Source: Candidatus Margulisiibacteriota bacterium
GTDB lineage: Bacteria; Margulisbacteria; WOR-1; O2-12-FULL-45-9
DNA length: 11,449 bases
NCBI GenBank assembly: GCA_028714935.1
Contig: JAQTLJ010000019.1
Coordinates: 1 to 11,449 of the forward strand
Direction: 5' to 3'
Shown here: positions 7,259 to 11,449 of the stretch, one piece after another
Position numbering within the stretch: the first letter of the stretch is position 1
How the letters are laid out: every line of letters begins with the position of its first letter
Program-made: the position numbers and the translations under genes
Notes under the pieces: generated by a model
What the model saw: the letters and a program-made list of their open reading frames with translations, nothing else
What the model was told of the DNA's origin: nothing
Databases searched by the model: none

Positions 7259-7333
7259 ATGAATCGGGCGGTGGTTCTGATCAAAACCGCTACCACTAAA
7301 TGCCGAATTCCTAATTCCGAATGCCGAATTTAG
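7259..7333 (+). pseudogene. Short reading frame with strong ribosome site, cut short by a repeat
   Basis: A near-perfect Shine-Dalgarno, AAGGAGG (7246-7252), lies 6 nt before ATG 7259. The first codons read MNRAVVLIKTATTK. After that the frame enters the GAATTC-rich repeat beginning at 7299 and stops at TAG 7331-7333, giving 24 residues. The strong translation signal and upstream promoter-like sequence suggest the 5' end of a real small gene or leader peptide that lost its 3' part to insertion of the repeat-flanked unit. Directly beyond the unit (7775 on), the frame that would rejoin gives only NEDTAF before a stop, so the original may have been a peptide of about 20 residues. Confidence 0.35.
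7299..7329. repeat. Left repeat block of the IVS-like unit
   Basis: Two adjoining modules rich in CCGAATT: AATGCCGAATTCC, then TAATTCCGAATGCCGAAT. The first contains an EcoRI-type GAATTC palindrome. A decayed relative of the first 24 nt recurs at 9126-9149 (19 of 24 identical). Confidence 0.7.
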
Positions 7334-7354
7334 GTAAAATATTTTTATTATTAT

Positions 7355-7720
7355 ATGAATACAAAAATCGATATACATGATAGGTTGTTAAGATTTGGGA
7401 TAAGGGCAATAAAGTTCTGTAAGATATTGTCCAGGAATCTTGATAATAGGGTAATCGCAGATCAATTGATAAGGTCTGCGACATCGGTTGGGGCTAATAT
7501 GCAGGAGGCGGATGCAGCTTCGTCACGTAAGGATTTTATCAATAAAGTTAATATCTCCAAGAAGGAGATCCAAGAGACCAATTACTGGCTGAAGATCATT
7601 AGCGGTTCAGAAATAATTAACAACCAAAACAATTTGCAGGAATTAGCCTGGCTGCTGCAGGAAAGCGAAGAATTGATTAAGATTATCGGCTCAATCCTGC
7701 ATAGGACAATTAATAAATAA
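7355..7720 (+). CDS. Four-helix-bundle protein, 23S rRNA intervening-sequence (IVS) type
   Basis: A 121-residue protein of the four-helix-bundle family found inside 23S rRNA intervening sequences (PF05635), related to the Avd accessory proteins of diversity-generating retroelements. Diagnostic segments are IHDRLLRFGIRAIKF, then RVIADQLIRSATSVGANM (residues 33-50), then EADAASSRKDFINK and KKEIQETNYWLKI. Length is typical of the family. Function is unknown; positively charged bundles of this type are thought to bind nucleic acid. No Shine-Dalgarno precedes ATG 7355. A TAAAAT box at 7335-7340 lies 14 nt upstream, so expression may be leaderless or absent. Codon use is more AT-rich than in the genes to the left. 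No reverse transcriptase or variable repeat of a retroelement is in the window, so an Avd role is unlikely. Confidence 0.9.
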   Translation: MNTKIDIHDRLLRFGIRAIKFCKILSRNLDNRVIADQLIRSATSVGANMQEADAASSRKDFINKVNISKKEIQETNYWLKIISGSEIINNQNNLQELAWLLQESEELIKIIGSILHRTINK

Positions 7721-7721
7721 C

Positions 7722-7734
7722 ATGCCGAAGGCAT
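7722..7734 (+). other. Small hairpin just after the four-helix-bundle gene
   Basis: ATGCC and GGCAT form a perfect 5-bp stem with a GAA loop, starting 2 nt after the stop codon. No T-run follows, so it is not a classic terminator. It may be part of the repeat block or a 3' end structure. Confidence 0.35.
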
Positions 7735-7741
7735 ACATTAG

Positions 7742-7774
7742 TTCGGAATTCGGCATTCGTCATTCGGAATTATA
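7742..7774. repeat. Right repeat block of the IVS-like unit
   Basis: A run of TTCGGAATTCGG- and CATTCG-type modules, complementary to the left block. Its last 20 nt (7755-7774) recur at 9188-9207 with a single mismatch (C7761 against A9194). Confidence 0.7.
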
Positions 7775-7833
7775 ACGAGGACACTGCGTTTTAGCTCGGT
7801 TTTGTGCTACCATATTATCGGAGGTGAGCATAT

Positions 7834-7968
7834 ATGGCGAACAAAGAACAGGGCGGCGACCGGAACGTTAAGAAGGTTGCAAAATTATCGATCAAGGAAA
7901 AGCGCGCCTTAAAGAGAGAGAAACGCGAGCAAAAGAACGCGCCCGTATTGCCCGGGTCATCGAGCTAA
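7834..7968 (+). CDS. Small basic protein (44 residues)
   Basis: A 44-residue frame from ATG 7834 to TAA 7966-7968, preceded by a strong ribosome site, GGAGGTGAG. The sequence starts MANKEQGGDRNVKK and continues with SIKEKRALKREKREQK, so it is Lys/Arg-rich and probably a single charged helix after a flexible start. The GGDRN…KK…S(I/L)KEKR arrangement reminds me of short basic proteins of unknown function annotated in many bacteria; this is from memory and unchecked. Nucleic-acid or ribosome binding would suit the charge but is a guess. The membrane protein gene follows 17 nt later, so the two are probably co-transcribed. Confidence 0.6.
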   Translation: MANKEQGGDRNVKKVAKLSIKEKRALKREKREQKNAPVLPGSSS

Positions 7969-7985
7969 GCAGGGGCGGAGTGTAA

Positions 7986-8225
7986 ATGAACATCTTAAAC
8001 ATTTTTTCGCTGATACTTGAAGCGGCGACGGCCGTATTGGGAGTATGGCTGGGGGTGGTCGGGAAGAAATTTTACGGCTGGCTTATCGCGCTGACGTTCG
8101 CGATCTATGTGGTTTATGACTTGAGCCGATTCTTGAACAGAGCGCTGCCGGCGCACGACCTCCTCTTTTTCGCCGCCAGCGCCTCCATTTTTTCGGCGGT
8201 CTGGCTGTTGGCGAAGCAAAATTAA
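7986..8225 (+). CDS. Small membrane protein (79 residues)
   Basis: A 79-residue hydrophobic protein with three likely membrane segments, around residues 5-24 (FSLILEAATAVLGVWLGVVG), 31-46 (GWLIALTFAIYVVYDL) and 58-75 (DLLFFAASASIFSAVWLL). There is no signal peptide cleavage site and no catalytic motif. GGGGCGGAG lies 5 nt before ATG 7986 and serves as ribosome site. It is 17 nt downstream of the small basic protein gene. Codon use is GC-rich, like the genes left of 7224, marking this pair as resident sequence between two AT-rich segments. Function unknown. Confidence 0.65.
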   Translation: MNILNIFSLILEAATAVLGVWLGVVGKKFYGWLIALTFAIYVVYDLSRFLNRALPAHDLLFFAASASIFSAVWLLAKQN

Positions 8226-8292
8226 GGGTGTTTGTACCGGTATATCTTATCCGCTAATTAAATATTATATAAAGATATAAAGGGGTGTTTAG

Positions 8293-9051
8293 ATGGAAGA
8301 AATAATCGGAATAATAATATTTGTAATATTTTGTATTTTAGTGGCATTTGTGCTTTATATGAATACTAAAAAGAGCAGGCAAAAGGCGGCTCTTACAGAT
8401 TTGTTTAAGCAATATATTCAACCCAATATAACCGTAGAAAAGGAAAAGGAGATAAAACATGCAATAGAAGAAATGATAAATATAGCGAAAATTATGGAGC
8501 GTGATATTGCTGCCATTAAAGAGTCCGTAATTTCATCCGTTATTACTAAAATTGGAGAAGATTTAATATTCACTGATGATGAGGCAAAGTATTTTAAGGC
8601 TTGCCTAAATAAGCTTGGGGTTAAGATTACGGATGAGGACGAAAAAAATCTAAGAACGTGGCAAGAGCACTCGAATATATTAAAAGGCCAGATTTCTCCC
8701 ATTCAAGTAGACTATAAATTGTCCAAGGATGAAGCCGCCTATTTTATAAGTAAAGTATCTTTAAAAGAATTAAAACATTATTCCGGCAGAAGCAAGTATG
8801 CGGCTCCTTATGATCAGTTAATAGAGAAGGATAAGGGAGATATTATATTAACAAATAGTAGAGTTATATTTGTTGGGCCAACTAAAAACATTTCTATTAA
8901 GTTTGATAAGATATTAATGATAAAACCATATAAAGACTGCATCGAGTTGCACAAGGGGGCTGGCACTCCCTATTATTTTATGTTTCAAGAGCCGATTAAG
9001 TTCTTTTTTATGTATAAATACTTGTCTCAAGAGAAACCGATTCCACGCTAA
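8293..9051 (+). CDS. Membrane-anchored protein with C-terminal bacterial PH/GRAM-like domain
   Basis: A 252-residue protein. Residues 4-23 are one strong membrane helix followed by basic residues (KKSRQK), so most of the protein is likely cytoplasmic. Residues 30-130 are helical and highly charged, probably partly coiled coil (VEKEKEIKHAIEEMINIAK). The C-terminal part, about 178-245, has the beta-rich pattern of bacterial PH-like domains: GDIILTNSRVIFVG (182-195), then ISIKFDKILMIKPYKDCIEL and a strand with FMF. Such domains bind partners or membranes and are not enzymes. AAAGGGG lies about 8 nt before ATG 8293. Base composition is clearly more AT-rich than the genes to the left, suggesting foreign origin. 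Its biological role is unknown. Confidence 0.7.
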   Translation: MEEIIGIIIFVIFCILVAFVLYMNTKKSRQKAALTDLFKQYIQPNITVEKEKEIKHAIEEMINIAKIMERDIAAIKESVISSVITKIGEDLIFTDDEAKYFKACLNKLGVKITDEDEKNLRTWQEHSNILKGQISPIQVDYKLSKDEAAYFISKVSLKELKHYSGRSKYAAPYDQLIEKDKGDIILTNSRVIFVGPTKNISIKFDKILMIKPYKDCIELHKGAGTPYYFMFQEPIKFFFMYKYLSQEKPIPR

Positions 9052-9125
9052 ATTAGCGTTTCACCTTCAGCCATAATTGGGTTATTTTGATCCAAAAAAC
9101 AAGCGGGGCAATCGAGGTTCTCTGT

Positions 9126-9207
9126 AATGCCTAATACATAATGCTGAATAAAGGTGTCACTTCGCAACATTAAATAATATGACATTTATTCGTAATTCGG
9201 AATTATA
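9126..9207. repeat. Decayed, gene-less copy of the IVS-unit repeats
   Basis: Bases 9126-9149 match the left block start (7299-7322) at 19 of 24 positions, and 9188-9207 match the right block end (7755-7774) at 19 of 20, in the same order and orientation. Only 38 nt separate them, against over 400 nt in the full unit. This looks like a non-autonomous or internally deleted copy. Confidence 0.55.
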
Positions 9208-9232
9208 AAAAGTTGGGTGGGGTGATGAGGGT

Positions 9233-9252
9233 AGCCCTATAGGTTGCTTTTT
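9233..9252 (+). terminator. Weak candidate terminator after the PH-domain gene
   Basis: AGCCC and GG-TT-GCT form a short bulged stem around TATA, followed directly by TTTTT on the plus strand. The stem is weak (five pairs with a two-base bulge), and it lies about 180 nt after the stop codon. Confidence 0.25.
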
Positions 9253-9287
9253 GTCTATAAAGATCATAGAATTAGCTAGAATCGAGG

Positions 9288-10031
9288 TTATTTCTTTTCC
9301 CTAAAATATTTGTCAAAGAATTTTATAGTTTCTTCCATTTTTCGTTGCACGGCCCAAGATTTTTCATAATTATTTAATTGGAAAGATTTCATGATACGAT
9401 CAATGGCTGTTTTCCTTTCTAAAAAAACAGTAGTAGGCCAATTAAGTGCAAAATATTTTTTGTATTCTTTGCTTTTTAATGGAACATAGTAAGGGACAAT
9501 AAGTTGCGAACCGATAATTCGTTCCATCAAATTGTTTGTGGTTAACCAGTTCTCGCAAGAAGGGGATAAAATTGCACCTGCCCAATCTTGTTCTTTTTCC
9601 CATTTATAAGCTTCAACAAGTGATTTCCCCAAGTAAATATTGCTAACACTATTTACATAAAATTCTCCATATGAGACTGCGCCTCTGATAGGAAAACCGG
9701 CAAGAATGCAGAGAGAGAGGGCTCCGCATGAAGCCAATAGTAAATGAATTAAAGAGCCGAACAAATTATCTAATGGAGCATTTGACGGAACGTCTGTGAA
9801 GTAGATGACGGTATCAGAAAATTGTAGAAAATGAGCTAATTTAGTGTTTTCATCTGGCAGAATAATATTGCCGATTCTTTTATGCTTTAGATGAGAAGAA
9901 AACCTTAAGTTGTTAACAAAGAATGTGTCAAACTCAGGGACAAGTATTTCAATATTATTGTTTTCAACAATATCTTTGAATCCCAGGATATCAAAATGTG
10001 TTAGGAAATTTATTAAGGGGATTATTGCCAT
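9288..10031 (-). CDS. Class III nucleotidyl-cyclase-like protein
   Basis: A 247-residue soluble protein with the landmarks of the adenylyl/guanylyl cyclase fold. FDILGF (13-18) matches the first metal-binding strand (FxDIxGF), with D14 as metal ligand. SDTVIYF (72-78) matches the second acidic hairpin, with D73. GFPIRGAVSYGEFY (112-125) matches the G(I/V)xxG block, and YLGKSLVEAYKWE (133-145) aligns with the yGxxVNxAaRlE segment. In that last block the usual transition-state Asn is Val139 and the Arg is Lys143, so activity may be altered or lost, or the product may differ. It follows the membrane protein gene by only 5 nt with AGGA before its ATG, so the two form one operon. A role in cyclic-nucleotide signalling or phage defence is inferred from layout only. 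AT-rich composition suggests transfer. Confidence 0.6.
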   Translation of the reverse strand: MAIIPLINFLTHFDILGFKDIVENNNIEILVPEFDTFFVNNLRFSSHLKHKRIGNIILPDENTKLAHFLQFSDTVIYFTDVPSNAPLDNLFGSLIHLLLASCGALSLCILAGFPIRGAVSYGEFYVNSVSNIYLGKSLVEAYKWEKEQDWAGAILSPSCENWLTTNNLMERIIGSQLIVPYYVPLKSKEYKKYFALNWPTTVFLERKTAIDRIMKSFQLNNYEKSWAVQRKMEETIKFFDKYFREKK

Positions 10032-10036
10032 TAGTC

Positions 10037-10699
10037 CTATATTTTAATTATTGCTTTTGCTAGTGCAATTATTCCAGCAAGAAAGAAATAGATGGAATAA
10101 CCATACCATATCGTTTTGAAATGACGGAGCCACTCTAAAAATTTATCGTCACCTTTGGGAATCCAGATCAAGGGTAGGACACCGCACACAGAAAGAATCA
10201 TTGATAGAATCATGAATAGATAAAATAACGCGAAATTTGCTTCATGTTTTAGCTGCCCACTTAAAACCTGAGCGGCAATAAATACCCCAGTTATCCCATA
10301 GATTAAGTAATTCGCATGTCTTTCGACAAATTTTACTAACTCTACTTCCTCTTTATAGAGGTTCTCTTCTTTCGATTTGTTTTCCATTCGACTTAAAATA
10401 CAATTCCAAGTTAAATATATGATGAGGCCTGCAAATGGAATTGATAATAGATAGTCAGCTATTGAGATGGCGTAGTCAGGGGTCATTGAGTATTTAATAA
10501 CGAATGATAGTATTGCTATTCCTATAAATATCCAAATAACGATTCCACTCAGATAAGCTGCACAAACTGATCCAAAAAATCGACAACAGGACTTAGATGA
10601 GAAGTGATAAATTAATCCAGCAATCATACCCCATAAAGCAATCACTAGTGCTGGGATAAGCCACCCCCAAACCCAAGGATCAAATAATATCCTCTCCAT
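10037..10699 (-). CDS. Six-helix membrane protein, operon partner of the cyclase-like gene
   Basis: A 220-residue integral membrane protein I cannot place in a family. Six hydrophobic segments are visible, around residues 11-33, 42-68, 79-101, 130-150, 156-180 and 196-217. A charged loop at 103-128 (RMENKSKEENLYKEE…) lies between helices 3 and 4, and a second charged stretch (PKGDDKFLEWLRHFK) between 5 and 6. By the positive-inside rule both would be cytoplasmic. There is no nucleotide-binding, protease or transport signature. Ribosome site AAGGAG lies 5-6 nt before ATG 10699, and a TTGACA promoter is upstream. The tight 5-nt junction with the cyclase-like gene implies a functional pair; a membrane effector or sensor is possible. 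Confidence 0.75.
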   Translation of the reverse strand: MERILFDPWVWGWLIPALVIALWGMIAGLIYHFSSKSCCRFFGSVCAAYLSGIVIWIFIGIAILSFVIKYSMTPDYAISIADYLLSIPFAGLIIYLTWNCILSRMENKSKEENLYKEEVELVKFVERHANYLIYGITGVFIAAQVLSGQLKHEANFALFYLFMILSMILSVCGVLPLIWIPKGDDKFLEWLRHFKTIWYGYSIYFFLAGIIALAKAIIKI

Positions 10700-10727
10700 T
10701 TTGTTCTCCTTTTTGATTGTTTACCGT

Positions 10728-10756
10728 ATTTTCCCACCCCCATATTCCCCTGTCAA
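10728..10756 (-). promoter_or_regulatory. Promoter of the membrane protein/cyclase-like operon
   Basis: On the minus strand, a perfect TTGACA (10756-10751) lies 17 bp before GAAAAT (10733-10728, four of six to consensus). The expected start lies around 10721, about 20 nt upstream of ATG 10699, leaving room for the AAGGAG site. The spacer is G-rich. Confidence 0.55.
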
Positions 10757-10772
10757 TGGAGTGGGGGGGCGC

Positions 10773-10800
10773 TTGATTTTCAGGTTGAAAAGCGTAAAAT
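10773..10800 (+). promoter_or_regulatory. Promoter of the secreted double-repeat protein
   Basis: TTGATT (10773-10778) and TAAAAT (10795-10800) are 16 bp apart and match consensus at four and five of six. The transcript would start about 10807 and place AAGGAGGAG correctly before GTG 10828. It is back to back with the minus-strand promoter at 10728-10756, only 16 bp apart, so one regulator could affect both. Confidence 0.5.
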
Positions 10801-10827
10801 TATGTTGGAATAAGGAGGAGTCTACTT

Positions 10828-11307
10828 GTGAGATTTAGATCAACAATAATCTTATTGTGCCTTCTTCTGTTAGCAAATAATAGTGTCTTCTCAATGGGGG
10901 AGTCCCCTTCGAGCCAACAGCAAAGCATCGGTGTTTCTGAGCCAGCTAGTGTTGCCACCGCGACTGAACAAAATAAAACCCACACCGTTTATATTACAAA
11001 AACAGGGAAAAAATATCATAGAGCGAATTGTCGATACTTAAAATATAGTTCGATCCCAATTGGATTAGATAATGCTGTGGAATTGGGGTATATGCCCTGT
11101 TCAGTATGTGACCCTCCTTTAGTTGGCGAGCCGTTAGGTTATAAGCAAAATGTGCGACCTCCAACAGAGAAGGAGGATATCGTGTATATTACTAAAACAG
11201 GGAGTAAATACCATCGGCTTGGGTGTAGATACTTGCGGAGGAGCAGTATTCCAATTTCTTTAAAAAAGGCAGAAGAATATGGCTATTCGCCTTGTTCGGT
11301 TTGTTGA
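10828..11307 (+). CDS. Secreted protein with two His-Cys-Cys-Cys metal-site repeats
   Basis: A 159-residue protein. GTG 10828 is supported by AAGGAGGAG ending 7 nt upstream. Residues 1-22 form a signal peptide (MRFRSTIILLCLLLL, cleavage probably near VFS), so it is exported. After a Ser/Gln-rich linker come two copies of one module, residues 53-95 and 119-159. Each has VYITKTG.KYH, then CRYL, then SSIPI.L..A and GY.PCSVC. Each copy keeps four possible ligands: H64, C68, C91, C94 and H129, C133, C156, C159. The pattern resembles the Ada-type zinc-binding fold, often found as a tail on secreted nucleases, but here no enzyme domain is attached. The protein ends exactly on the last ligand Cys. 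Metal or DNA binding is inferred. AT-rich composition. Confidence 0.7.
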   Translation: MRFRSTIILLCLLLLANNSVFSMGESPSSQQQSIGVSEPASVATATEQNKTHTVYITKTGKKYHRANCRYLKYSSIPIGLDNAVELGYMPCSVCDPPLVGEPLGYKQNVRPPTEKEDIVYITKTGSKYHRLGCRYLRRSSIPISLKKAEEYGYSPCSVC

Positions 11308-11326
11308 TAACAGAGATATAAGGGGA

Positions 11327-11350
11327 GGGACCAGTTAATTAACTGGTCCC
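11327..11350. terminator. 24-bp perfect palindrome between convergent reading frames
   Basis: GGGACCAGTTAA followed by its exact complement, 12 bp per arm and no spacer. It lies 20 nt after the stop of the secreted protein gene and 8 nt beyond the stop of the partial frame at the right edge. Between convergent genes a bidirectional terminator is the likeliest reading. There is no T-run on either side, so it may instead be a binding site for a dimeric protein. Confidence 0.45.
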
Positions 11351-11357
11351 CCTCGGC

Positions 11358-11449
11358 TTATGGACATGTGGGGAGGCTAAGAAGATTGTTTGGCGCTTCT
11401 CCATCGGCCTCAGTTTTTAAGTACTTTCTGCCGGATCTAATAGCAACTA
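11358..11449 (-). CDS. C-terminal fragment of a gene entering from the right (partial)
   Basis: On the minus strand an open frame runs from the window edge to TAA at 11360-11358 and encodes about 30 residues ending LLSLPTCP, with IRSGRKYLKTEADG before it. The residue mix is protein-like and the stop lies right next to the palindrome, as expected for a gene converging on the secreted-protein gene. Thirty residues are too few to name a family, and chance is not excluded. Confidence 0.35.
   Translation of the reverse strand, partial: VAIRSGRKYLKTEADGEAPNNLLSLPTCP

Larger units (their letters stand above)
7299..7774 (+). mobile_element. IVS-like unit: four-helix-bundle gene between inverted GAATTCGG-type repeats
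   Basis: The gene at 7355-7720 is bracketed by short modules in inverted order. The left end carries AATGCCGAATTCC (7299-7311) followed by an 18-nt module (7312-7329). The right end carries the complements of both: 7745-7757 is a perfect 13-nt match to the first, and 7755-7772 matches the second at 17 of 18. The order of modules differs between the ends, so the stem is not simply continuous. Related intervening-sequence elements in 23S rRNA genes have the same build, a four-helix-bundle gene between inverted repeats. Here the unit sits between protein genes. Movement as a unit is inferred. Confidence 0.6.
9052..9287. other. Intergenic stretch between convergent genes, holding a repeat scar
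   Basis: No reading frame of note is seen in these 236 bases. They contain the decayed repeat pair at 9126-9207 and a weak stem followed by T5 at 9233-9252. The rest is AT-rich and unassigned. Confidence 0.5.

Noticed and set aside
7355..7720. Avd accessory protein of a diversity-generating retroelement
   Set aside because: The fold family is related, but there is no reverse transcriptase, template repeat or variable target gene in the window.
7299..7774. CRISPR array or tandem array from the repeated CCGAATT modules
   Set aside because: The modules are inverted and irregular, surround a single gene, and show no regular spacers or cas genes.
7813..7818. TATTAT as a promoter -10 for the 44-residue gene
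   Set aside because: A start 7 nt downstream would fall inside the ribosome site, so it cannot serve this gene as drawn.
9288..10699. A known Pycsar system
   Set aside because: Only the layout agrees. The membrane protein has no recognisable effector signature and the cyclase-like protein lacks the usual Asn/Arg pair, so naming it Pycsar would overstate the evidence.

Overview
The window looks like chromosome from an uncultivated diderm (Gram-negative) bacterium. The left part encodes outer-membrane glycolipid functions: an LpxB-like glycosyltransferase, an MsbA-like flippase, an LpxL/HtrB-like acyltransferase and an ArnT-like glycosyltransferase. Codon use there is GC-rich, and 4-nt ATGA overlaps tie the last genes together. 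A candidate phylum of the Margulisbacteria/WOR-1 type would fit, but this is an impression; there is no rRNA or marker gene to place it.

Bases 1-5775 (minus strand) form one co-oriented run, in transcription order: secreted alpha/beta hydrolase, FlgD-like Ser-rich protein, LpxB-like glycosyltransferase, MsbA-like ABC exporter, LpxL-like acyltransferase and an ArnT/PMT-like glycosyltransferase that leaves the window. The last four plausibly build, flip, acylate and decorate a lipid-A-like glycolipid. A 106-bp palindromic repeat sits in frame in the 5' end of the last gene. Bases 5855-7224 (plus strand, divergent) hold two host-like genes of unknown function.

Bases 7225-8225 are a patchwork. 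A strong promoter/ribosome-site leader is cut short by a repeat. Next comes a 23S-rRNA-intervening-sequence-type four-helix-bundle gene bracketed by inverted GAATTCGG-type repeats. A pair of small genes follows, one basic peptide and one membrane protein. A decayed copy of the same repeats without a gene lies at 9126-9207.

Bases 8226-11449 are visibly AT-rich and look accessory. They hold a membrane-anchored protein with a bacterial PH-like domain, then a two-gene minus-strand operon of a six-helix membrane protein and a class III nucleotidyl-cyclase-like protein. Last is a divergent secreted protein with two copies of a His-Cys-Cys-Cys metal-site repeat. The cyclase/membrane pair is the best candidate for an undescribed signalling or defence system. 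It resembles Pycsar (cyclase plus membrane effector) in layout only. A 24-bp perfect palindrome separates the last gene from a convergent gene fragment at the right edge.
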